Under the pieces are notes generated by a model that was given only the letters and a program-made list of their open reading frames with translations, was not told where the DNA came from and made no database searches. A stretch of DNA of 64,000 bases from Diplolepis rosae (Eukaryota > Arthropoda > Insecta > Hymenoptera > Diplolepididae): positions 1,550,001 through 1,614,000 of the forward strand of contig JAPYXD010000715.1 of the NCBI GenBank assembly GCA_030998225.1, written 5' to 3'. Both the position numbers and the translations under genes were made by a program. Of this stretch, positions 55,306-64,000 are shown piece by piece; within the stretch, counting starts at the first letter, position 1, and the number at the start of each line of letters is the position of its first letter.

Positions 55306-55560
55306 TCAGCTTCGGCATTCTATTAATGAACATTCGCTAATTCAAATCATATTGCAAATGATTATTGCTTCTATGCAACTATTATTGCGTGTTGTAATTA
55401 AGTTAATGTATTAATGGGAACATGATTATTAACCGATTAAATAATTATATGAATCACGAACAGTAACAATGATAATTGAGATGTATCACAATTCTGTAAA
55501 AAAAACAAACCTCAATATCTGCGAAAGTTTGTACATGGTCATTTCATCCCCATGTCCAAA

Positions 55561-55573
55561 CTAAGGGGGGAGG
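55561..55573 (+). other. Polypurine tract
   Basis: CTAAGGGGGGAGG directly before the 3' LTR start TGTCACGTCC; primes plus-strand DNA synthesis in LTR retrotransposons. Confidence 0.7.
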
Positions 55574-56392
55574 TGTCACGTCCTGTGACCATTAACATTT
55601 ATTTATAATATTATAATTTTATTCGCAATAAAACATGCATAAAAGATATGTTTTGGAAGGTATTAATTATCCGAAATAAAATGTACAATACTAAAATTGT
55701 AATAGGGAGAGAGAAATAGTAAGTTTATAAATAGACAACGATTATGAATAAAACGTCGAAATCTTTACAAAGGTGTTAACGAGGGAACCCCATCGGAATG
55801 CGCTGAGTAAACAAGAATATCGACCGGCGTAGTAAAACAGGGGAATTAAAAGTCTAGTTGATTTGAAAAGAAGGAACGTCGGGGAAACAAGAGGAGAAAA
55901 ACTATTCGAATATATTCTTCCCCTTTTTCTTCTTCAATATGCGAAAAAGCCAAGCAGATCAGCCACGTGCGAAGATCGAGCAAGGGTCAACCAGAGCCTG
56001 GCAAAAATATCCAGGGCAAAACCAGTATCTCTTGAAAAATGGCGACCAGGATCACGATCGATCGAAAATTGCCCATAAAAGCGACTGAGAATCCGCAAAA
56101 GCTCTCAGTTCTCGTCAGTTACCGTCAGGCCATCTTGACATTCGGAACTCACCCTCGAAAAGTCAGTCTTCTTCAGTTCTTCGTGAGTTCAGTTCTTGAC
56201 AGTTACCGTCGGACCATCTTAACATTTGGAACTCACCCTTGAAAAGTCAGTCTTCATCAGTTCTTCGTGAGTTAATTTCTCGTCAGTTACCGTCGGACCA
56301 TCTTAACATTCGAAACTCACCCTCGAAAAGGCAGTCTTCTCCGGTGCCTACCCTCCTGACTATCATAAGGAATTAACCCAAATTATAAGTTC
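55574..56392 (+). mobile_element. Truncated 3' LTR of the gypsy element
   Basis: Aligns with 41991-42600 at roughly 95% identity by eye (CGTCCTGTGACCATTAACA through CCCAAATTATAAGTTC), then diverges. It lacks the last ~360 bp of the 5' LTR and so has no CA end. It contains a tandem minisatellite (56108-56345) absent from the 5' copy. Confidence 0.8.
56108..56345. repeat. 84-bp minisatellite in the 3' LTR
   Basis: CAGTTACCGTC plus CATCTT(G/A)ACATT plus ACTCACCC blocks repeat about three times at an 84-bp period (56116, 56200, 56284). The 5' LTR has a single CAGTTACCGTC joined straight to TTCTCCGGTGCC. Confidence 0.8.
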
Positions 56393-57034
56393 AAGAGAAA
56401 AAGGTAAATGCAGTTCGCAACACTGCTGCAACAACGAAAAAGTAAAATGCCAAGTTTGGAAAAAAAAGGTTGTAGTCGTTCAAATCTATTTGAATCGTGT
56501 CTAAATGGCACTATAGCACAAAAGCAACCCTACCGCATGCATTTCATCCCCTAAATACCGAAAGTCGTAAAAAGAAAAAAGCAATAAACCGAACTAAACT
56601 CGATACCTCAAATTTTAGAATTGGATATCGTAGCATTCAATGCCAATTACCTACAAACAAATTTTCATCCCCATACCTGTCGGGGATGTTTAACGTTTTC
56701 AACTCCAAATGCCCAAAAATGTGAATAACAAATCTGTAAAATGAAACTAAGCCCGAAACCTTGAATTTCAGAATTAATTATTGTACAACTGTATTTTATG
56801 TACTATAGATTTTTCCTGTGTCTATATTATTTTGTACAATCTTAAAACTATTACGGGCATATGTTACGTTACTATATGAGCGAATTCAGTTTCCGCATGT
56901 TTACGTCTACAATAATAAATATTTTTCGACAAAACGACACCTTTTACCTCTAAGTTGTTAAAACTCATGCAAATGGCTCAGCATTATCATAAAATTTTTA
57001 TTATTGAAGACGTAAGCATTATTAGTATAAAACA
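56393..57034. other. No gene seen
   Basis: An open frame at 56497-56724 is not recognisable. AT-rich towards 57034. It lies between the truncated 3' LTR and the next solo LTR. Confidence 0.4.
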
Positions 57035-57508
57035 TGTGACGTGACGATTACGCCGCGACCCCTATTCTCTCTTGAATCTGAAAAGGAAACACAGATTAAT
57101 TAAATAAAGTAAACAGCATGCTGGTCGGAAGGGACTCACTGGTTACTGAACATATTATGTTCATTATGTATTTATGTTCTATATTATTATAGATGTATTG
57201 ATAGCTTAGTATTTATTTGTAAGGCTATAGAAGGTTAGATAAGAGTAGTAGAATTTGTTAGTTAAGACAAGAAATAAAATGTACATACATAGTAGTAGTT
57301 ATCACGAGATGTGGGCAGCATAAAAAGGGTTGAGAACGGCGATGGGGTGCTTTCTCTGGCTCCAGACGACGACGAGAATTCCCTGGATGACAGGAGGTTA
57401 GGCAAACACTACCTACCTAACACTACATATCATAGACTATACACTTATTCACCACTATTTGACTGCCGGCAGGAAATCGAGAGTGGCTGCCCGGAATTAC
57501 AACCACAC

Positions 57509-58227
57509 CACAGTGGGTCTACTCATATAGGAGAAAAGAGGAACGAATTATAATGTTTGCTATCAACAAGTGATGGCGCTATTGTCGCTATCGATGTTAT
57601 TTTTAACCTGCTGTAACCATAGCAACCATATCATTGCCAGTTGAAATAATACGCCCGATACTCATTTTACTCAACTACGGTTTGAAGCTCCTCAAGTGTC
57701 GGTGATATACTAATAAATTTCATGTTAACCCACTGACGCATTGTGATGCCCTGTCGTCGACAACGTTTTACTCAACTCCTTACTATTTCCTATGTAACGC
57801 TTATTGATATTCACTTTGGGTAAATTAGGTATTTATCAAATTCATTTTACCCAACTAGGATTTAATAAATGTTCAAGTGTCCTTAAGTCCCAAGTTTAAT
57901 CGACAGAGTTGAGTAAAATTACTTCCAACTATTTTTCTCCGTGTAATAGTACAGTATTTAACTGTTCATTGTGATTTATGTTTAAAAATTCTTGTTGTAT
58001 TTTTATTCTTTCACAAATTATTTTCAACTTTAAATCATTTAAATTTATGAAATGAATTTCATACAATATATTTCAAAATTTTCCGGTCTTTAGAATACAT
58101 CGGGTTGGGGGGACGGGGGTTTTGTTTGCATTGATATTAGTTCTTGCTATCAAAACTTGGCGGCGCTGATGCGCATTTTCACTTTTTTAAGTACCCTCCT
58201 AAAATACATGGTAGTGGCCGCACTGTG
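57509..58227 (+). mobile_element. hAT-like MITE, copy 2
   Basis: Starts CACAGTGGGTCTACTCAT and ends GGTAGTGGCCGCACTGTG, flanked by a perfect 8-bp duplication AACCACAC (57501-57508 and 58228-58235), exactly interrupting the LTR. Homologous, inverted, to 19312-20428. A further small repeat with TTTTACTCAACT / AGTTGAGTAAAAT ends appears nested at about 57650-57960. Confidence 0.85.
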
Positions 58228-58748
58228 AACCACACGACACAGAGTGGAGTACGCGATCACACGTAAGCGAAAAATCGATTGACAATAACAAGTCAATCGA
58301 AGTGGGACTTGGCAGCAGACATTATGTCAACACTGACAACCGTTAGGCTTCTTCCCAGAGTGGCCGCGTGAGTACGCCACCTCCTGGACAGAGTTAACGT
58401 TAGGGAACTCTAGCCAGTAAATTATAACATATTGTGACAATAAAGTAAAGTTAAATTTGTGTATAGAATTGAGATTTAAGTTTGAGTATGGATTTAAAGT
58501 GTAAATTCGAAATTCAGTATTTTCAAATTATAGAATAAAGGTAGCTTAGAGTAGAGACTTGAGATTTGAATGTGAATATAAATATAAAACTTAGATAAAA
58601 GTAGTTTTAAGCATTTTAGTAATATTGCCGTTCGGTGAAGAGGAGTTGAGTCTGTCAACTTGTATGGTATGTTAGCATCATAGTATTTTTATGTCTATTA
58701 AGGTTAGATTTAGTTGTAACAATAATTTCTGAAATTTCAAGTATAAAC

Positions 58749-59962
58749 TGTTACATCCCGGTAACATTAAATTTTAAATTTTTTATTATTGCCACTGTAT
58801 ATGAGCAATATGCCATACGCTAGCGTAAATAAGTAGTAAATATTCGTTAAATTCAGTCTTATGGTAATTGCTATCTGGACCGGGTAACTGTTCTACAGAG
58901 GTAAACTCATGCCCTATCTCACATCAATAAATCGGCTCGACACTTGGTAATAATTTAGCAGTTCATCATGAACAATCTACAAGTAAGAAAACATGTTATC
59001 ATAAATATAAGGATCACACATAAAATATAAGCTACAACTAAGTAGATGCAGGTATTCTTAGTCATACCTGGATCTACTTGTTGATTTGAAATAAAAATAG
59101 GGAAGAGAGAGAATAGAAGGGATATAAAATCCAAATTGCAGATCAACATTGACCAATACTAATAGACCGTGGTGGGAGAAAACATAGATCTTTGATCAAA
59201 CGTGACTTTATACAGAATATCACCGCGCGTGACTTTATACAAATTTGCACGGCATAAACGTAAGTCTCAGTGGATTTCTTTGAGCAATTCTACATTCGGT
59301 ACTTGGTAAATAAAATCCTTGGTCCTTAAATGGTGCAAGTCCGGAAACCGTAGTGCTAGATAGTTCCTTTGGATTACGTGTATCGTCGTATTTAGTCGTG
59401 TCGGTTAATAGTGATTCATTTCTGAAATCGGGACGAACTAACCTATCTTATTAACAAGTGCATGTTTGATTCATTTCTCGTGTACTTAGTAAGATACGTA
59501 AGCGGATAATTGGTCACATCAGTTGCTGGGGGACTTGCATCCCTTACACCATACCTCCTGCAAGATTTATCGTTGTTTTTCTACTTCACGGGGACTTAAA
59601 CGAAACCCAACTATCCTGCAAGGATTTGTGCCGTTGACTTGCAATTAAAGGAGTAAAAAACGACAATTCTCTCTTTTGCCCTCTAATTTAAGAGATAGAC
59701 AAGTAAGTTACCACCTAAGTATCATCCTGTGTAAAAACTTGTGCAACATCTTATTTATTTATAATAAATTATTGCATTTATTTATATATTCAGTGTTTTA
59801 TTATCATTGTGAACAACTCAGGGCCCGTAGACCTGACAAGTCACAACGTACTCACAAACAAAAATAAATTATCAGGCCTTACCAACCTGATATAATCAGC
59901 TAACCGCCTCCCTTACATCCAAAAATCAAAACTACCCTCGCCTGTTTGCTCGGGACGTAACA
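58749..59962 (+). mobile_element. Solo LTR, third family (1.2 kb)
   Basis: TGTTACATCCCGGTAAC at the start and CTCGGGACGTAACA at the end, flanked by a perfect 5-bp duplication TAAAC (58744-58748 and 59963-59967). Five-base duplications suit BEL/Pao or copia elements; the class is inference. No coding region. Confidence 0.8.
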
Positions 59963-60368
59963 TAAACAAGTTTAAGTATTTTGAAGTGTAATTGCTGCAA
60001 GGAAGTACATGTTGTTATTGTTGTTAATAGATTACTTAATAAATTAGACTTATGTCTTCTTTATCAATATCAGTCCGTAGGTGTAATATTCATTTCAAAA
60101 TATTCGTGGGTTGTGTTCGTCCTATCCAAGTTTTCGCCCCCACGTTCCCCTCTACCGACTTAACCGGGAGTACTAGAACTTTCAGTAATCATTGGAATTT
60201 AGTAAGAAATATCAAAAGGTCAGAATTGTTAAAGTAAAGTAAAAGTTTGGAAATTAATTTCATTCGGTACTACAGATCAGTACCTGGCGCCCTGCAAATA
60301 AGATCACGTTGGGCATTTGTGCGACACTTTCGCTGGCATCTTCCGTCGTTAGTGAGACTGGCGTAACA

Positions 60369-60961
60369 AGCATTATTTACAACATGTATATTTTCGCATT
60401 TGCATCATATGAGAATGTATTGGTTTTATGTAAAAAATCACTTTGAATTTTTAACAAATCTTATATTATCCATATAATATTTTTCGACCAAATTAAAATT
60501 TGGAAATTTACACTGTGTTAAAACTTGGAAAAAGGTAATATCAAAATTCCATTTTGCAGTTAAATTTTAAAGAATTATTTTTCAAATTTATTTCATATCA
60601 AATAAATCTCAAGTTGTAATTTCGTATGCAAATCGAGATATAACTTTTGTTCTTTTAAGTATTCAAGCCCTTTACTCATACTTACGTATCGAAATTAACA
60701 TGTGAAAAGTGTTAAGCACTTCAAAAACTTTGGAAAGTATTTTACTCGGATAGAATATTTTTTAATGTTTCCTTATATACGAGAAATCCTTTTGTATAAT
60801 TCCGTGTGTGAATTTAGTTATAAAGGGTTTTCCAATCGGGACATAACAATTTCGTATCTTTATATGAACGCACCCTTAAACATTGTTAATGAACTGTCAA
60901 TGTCAAAACGTTAGTTAAAGTCATCATTTTCACCATGGTAAAGTTCACGAACTAGCAACAT
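60369..60961. other. Dispersed repeat and 5' flank of transposon
   Basis: Includes the homologue (60612-60745) of the 2105-2390 repeats and the AT-rich leader of the Tc1/mariner relic. Confidence 0.5.
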
Positions 60962-61660
60962 TTGGAAATTATTAAAAATTACTGCCGAAATTCTGAGTCG
61001 GTGGTCGCAACTTTAAAAGCGCTTACTCCAATTTTCGGCCGTAATAATCGTCCCACCCGACAGGCCGTGCGTGCTATAGTGGATAAATTCGAGACCAAAT
61101 TTACACTATTGGACGTTCCGGTGCCAAAAAGACATCGTATTGCTCGAAACGAAGAAATAATCGCAGCCGTAAGTGCATCGATTCAAAATGAGCCAAATGA
61201 GTCGATTCCACGTCGTTCTCAAGAATTGGGCATCGCTCAAACGACACTGTGGCGTATTATGCAAAAAGATCTTGGCCTACATGCTTTCAAGATTAAATTG
61301 ACTCAAGAACTAAAGCCACTTGATCATTTGAAACGCAGAAACTTCTCCAATTGGGCTCTGGCAAATCTCGAAGAAAATGAAGAATTTCATCGAAAAATCC
61401 TCTTCAGCGATGAAGCTCATTTCTGGCTCAATGGCTTTGTTCATGCGATCTAACGCCATTGGATTTCTTTTTATAGGGCCATATCAAGTCACTGGTCTAT
61501 GCCAATAAGCCAGCAACTTTAGACGACCTCAAAGACAACATCCAATGCGAAATTGCCAACGTTCCGGTAGAAATGTGTGCCAGAGTGATGGAAAATTGAG
61601 TCCAAAGAATCGACCGCTGTAAACGGGCTCGTGGTGGTCATATGACCGATGTGACGATGT
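60962..61660 (+). pseudogene. Tc1/mariner-type transposase, internally deleted
   Basis: The first 163 codons are intact: a helix-turn-helix pair (SESVVATLKALTPIFGRNNR, then SIPRRSQELGIAQTTLWRIM), linker KDLGLHAFKIKLTQELKP, and the first catalytic Asp in KILFSDEAHFWLNGFV. The frame then jumps (61453) to the C-terminal part DLTPLDFFL, stop, GHIKSLVYANKPATLDDLKD and GGHMTDVTM. The deletion removes the second catalytic Asp and the paired-end region. Two stops lie in the C-terminal part (TAG at about 61482, TGA at about 61597). Same group as the 3315-3660 relic. Confidence 0.85.
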
Positions 61661-61794
61661 GATTGAATTTATTTTTTCATTTGAAATCAAAAACAAATTT
61701 AGTAACTTTGAGAAAGTGTAATTCACATCGATAATATTATAAAATTGACTTGAACTTAAGTATCAAATTACAGGTAATGAATTTAAATAATAAT

Positions 61795-61870
61795 GAAACA
61801 GGACTCATATCGACCCTTAGTATTAATATTCAAATATTGTTGATGTTCTTAGTTGGCTTTAGGGTCCGAA
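61795..61870 (+). repeat. Solo fragment of the giant foldback arm
   Basis: CATATCGACCCTTAGTATTA, then ATATTCAAATATTGTTGA, then TTCTTAGTTGGCTTTAGGG matches 6927-6990 at about 95%, same orientation. Confidence 0.8.
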
Positions 61871-62299
61871 GAATATAAGACCTAGTGCAACGATCGAATC
61901 GCGCGCTCAAACTTGCAAGCGAAGCGCGCGATGAGAAAGTGCCCACGAAGCGGGCAGATTTTTTGTAGTATATTTTTACAAAATTAATATTATTTATTAG
62001 ATTATTAGAAGCAAAACTGTGTTAAATTTTATTTTAGCATCAGGAAAAAATGTTAACCTTTTATTATAAAAATTAAGTTGTTTTTAACAATAGCTTAAAT
62101 AACATATGAACCTCTAATTTCCGATGGAAGTGTCTGTGTAAAGAAAGGTTTTAAATATTACAAAAAAAGCATAAATTGTATTTGAATTCGCATGGATCTT
62201 GCACTTTGAGATTTATTTGGTGTGAAGTAAATTCGACAAATCATTACTATAAAGTAAAATACTTGAAAAAAAATTTTCAAAATATTTAATATTTTTACA
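61871..62299. other. No gene; GC-rich inverted repeat
   Basis: CGCGCGCTC..GAAGCGCGCG (about 61911-61940) forms a hairpin. The rest is AT-rich. Confidence 0.4.
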
Positions 62300-62360
62300 C
62301 GAATGTACATGCAGTCAACCGGCAGTCGAAATACCCGGGCTCGAATCCCGGTGCATTCGA
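62300..62360 (+). ncRNA. tRNA-like remnant or SINE head
   Basis: A perfect T-arm, CCGGG-CTCGAAT-CCCGG, is followed by TGCATTCG. That segment pairs with CGAATGTA at 62300-62307 over eight positions (one T-G), giving an acceptor stem and discriminator A. The D and anticodon arms are shortened or unrecognisable, with about 60 nt in total, so it is not an ordinary tRNA gene. The GGCTCGAATCC B box suggests derivation from a tRNA. Confidence 0.45.
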
Positions 62361-63239
62361 CAACGTCTTTTTTCCACAGAAAGATTTTCAAATTCTTTAA
62401 ACTTAAGTATGTAACTGTGAACGTAATAATATGTTTAATGTTTTTAAATTATTCAATGTTTTATTAAAACAATTAAAATGGTAGATTGTAATGACCCTTG
62501 ATTTAATTTATAATAGACTTCTTCATTTATGGACCCTAAAGCCAATGCAATTTATTAAAACATTTTGAATTCAAAATAATTCTAAATGTTTAAGTATAAA
62601 AGGTTTAAATATTTGAAAAATACATAGATTATATCAAAATTAACACACGAAATTGTACACCAACTTTAATTTGGTATGAAGTAAAATTGAAAATAAATCC
62701 TTTGGAATAAAAAATTTTGATAAAACTTTCAGAATACATAACATATTTTAAATGAAAATTTCAATATATAAGTATAAATAAAAGGTTTGATTATTCAAAA
62801 GTAAAATATATTATATCTAATATTTTATCGAACAGCACACTTTAAGATTTCATTGGTATGGGGATACACATTTTTAAAATTCCACGACTTTTTGTAACAT
62901 GTTCAACCCCAGCATATAGAATCCAGAAAAGACTTTCTAAAAATATTTTAATTAGGTTAACAAATCACTATGAAGACATAATAAAAAAAATCTTTTAAAA
63001 TTTTAATTTTTTTACATACTTATTAATTTCCTTCAAAGAGATGTAAATTAAAATTTATTTTGTAATACCTTTCTATAAAATAAATCACTTTAACGAAAAT
63101 TGAAACTCCAGGTCAACCTGTAATTTCCGATGGTAGTTTATATATATACAAATTGTAATGTAGAAGATGTAAATTCCAAAAAATGTTATAGTTACAAAGC
63201 TTCAAAATTTTGTAATTAAAATTTTAATATAAAACTTCA
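62361..63239. other. AT-rich stretch, no gene seen
   Basis: Very AT-rich, no credible open frame; only dispersed-repeat texture. Confidence 0.5.
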
Positions 63240-63620
63240 AGCATTTATTGACCTTGAATTCCATTGGAAAATTTATTGTTTACTGTTCAAATCTTTCTCC
63301 GATTTCAGAAGAACAGACAAATTAAAAATTAGAAAATATTTCATTAAAAAAATTGAACTCGTCCATATGATCTTGTCATATTGTAACAAGATTTGAACAC
63401 TTCAATCAAAAATTTTTATGTAAAGTTTAAAGTTTAAAGTGTAAAGTTATGTAAAGTTAGAAAATTTTTCCTTTCCATAGACCATTTCATTTTTTTAATG
63501 AAAAGTCTGTGCTTAGGCTACAAAAATGTGAGATGAAAATATTTCTAACATAAAACTGAGAATGTAAATTTTAAACTTGAATTTTATGTTTATCTTTTCT
63601 CAATAGAAAATATCTCTCTC
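63240..63620 (+). repeat. Dispersed repeat, homologue of 26850-27290
   Basis: GGAAAATTTATTGTTTACTG, TTCAAATCTTTC, ATTGTAACAAGATTTGAACA and later GTGCTTAGGCTACAAAAA blocks occur in the same order in the right half of the hAT. Confidence 0.7.
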
Positions 63621-64000
63621 ACTAAACTGGAACTGAAGACGAAGAACTAAGGGAGCGACTCCTTGGAATCGGCCTGCTTAAATATCCTGGGGGGTTGGTC
63701 ATTCCACCCTATTTTACGATTTTGTTTTTCTCGAACTCGCCCCCTTTGGTATTTTCTAATTTCAATAAATTTCATTTCTTGTCGGTTTACTTCCTTTTTC
63801 TTTGAGTAGACGTGCTGTCAATCCGTGTATATGACAGGATTTATTGAATTGGCTTCAATGTGTATGAGAATTTTCATTTCGGTTTATTACCAATTCTTTT
63901 GCCTAATTTTGTTGGTCCCCAAATTCAATTTTCCTTTATGGCCCTTTTTATAGCATTTTTATAGTCTTATTTGTATAGTCCCTCCCACGCAGTGTTAAAT
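63621..64000. other. Unassigned end of window
   Basis: A change in composition near 63630 (GAACTGAAGACGAAGAAC, then CCTGGGGGGTTGG) may mark another element, but no frame or terminus is recognisable before the window ends. Confidence 0.3.

Larger units (their letters stand above)
52801..55562. other. AT-rich 3' region with a duplicated PPT/LTR start
   Basis: Apart from the 53749 knuckle, no coding sequence. At 54095-54120 AAAAGGAGGGAGG precedes TGTCACGTCCCGTAACTATC. This is a second copy of the polypurine tract and LTR start seen at 55561-55590, including the upstream TTATCCCCATGT block. A short tandem repeat lies at 55228-55305. Confidence 0.55.
57035..60368 (+). mobile_element. Solo LTR, second family, copy 2, with two inserts
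   Basis: TGTGACGTGACGATTACGCC start and GTGAGACTGGCGTAACA end match 43061-44900 throughout (AACACTACCTACCTAACACT, CCCCCACGTTCCC, CAGATCAGTACCTGGCGCCC). It is interrupted at 57509-58227 by a hAT-like MITE and at 58749-59962 by another solo LTR. Flanks AACA/AGCA are only a 3-of-4 target match. Non-coding. Confidence 0.8.

Noticed and set aside
55863..56242. Open frames in the LTRs (also 42280-42595)
   Set aside because: They lie inside non-coding LTR sequence and are conserved only because the LTRs are copies.

Overview
The window is AT-rich eukaryotic DNA that looks like a transposon graveyard in an insect genome. Mariner/Tc1 relics, a piggyBac-type MITE, an R1-clade LINE fragment, Ty3/gypsy elements (one with a tRNA-Gly primer site), a gypsy/errantivirus-type env relic and GT-AG introns all point to an arthropod. 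Hymenoptera is my best guess from the flavour of the transposase relics, but this is an inference. There is no prokaryotic gene organisation, rRNA gene or CRISPR array, and I cannot point to any certain single-copy host gene.

Layout. 1-4.6 kb: piggyBac-like MITE, two mariner-type transposase relics, a degenerate GTAAC palindrome minisatellite and a foldback element. 5.6-6.6 kb: heavily decayed transposase. 6.6-10.1 kb: a 3.5-kb giant inverted-repeat (foldback) element whose arms carry ~153-bp tandem arrays and a hammerhead-like motif. 10.2-11.2 kb: GC-richer R1-clade LINE ORF1 fragment. 12.0-12.8 kb: a composite MITE, with a further copy at 49.7 kb. 15.2-17.6 kb: exon-like coding pieces, namely a two-exon THAP-domain gene on the minus strand facing a first exon on the plus strand, with related CRE-containing promoter sequences, and an unassigned exon. 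19.3-20.4 kb: hAT-like MITE with two nested palindromic MITEs. 20.7-28.2 kb: a candidate LTR split by a 6.8-kb hAT transposon (21025-27793) with ~500-bp near-identical terminal inverted repeats, an 8-bp target duplication and a full-length transposase ORF; this is the best gene in the window.

28.7-40 kb: tyrosine-recombinase relic, MITEs, mariner fragments, an env relic split by a foldback, and a gypsy RNase H fragment. 40.4-41 kb: near-perfect palindromic MITE. 42.0-56.4 kb: a large Ty3/gypsy element with 5' LTR, tRNA-Gly primer site, a plus-strand pol segment (AT-hooks, macro-like domain, integrase), zinc-knuckle fragments, polypurine tract and truncated 3' LTR. It contains a solo LTR of a second family (43061-44900), a minus-strand gypsy relic (46211-49245) and a composite MITE. 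57.0-60.4 kb: another copy of that second LTR, itself interrupted by a hAT-like MITE (TSD AACCACAC) and a third solo LTR (TSD TAAAC). 60.9-64 kb: internally deleted Tc1/mariner, a tRNA-like remnant and dispersed repeats.

The pieces do not form a pathway. They record successive insertions whose order can be read from the nesting. The most noteworthy items are the complete hAT element, the foldback with hammerhead-like motifs, the convergent THAP / unknown-exon pair with matching promoters, and the gypsy pol with AT-hook and macro-like modules.
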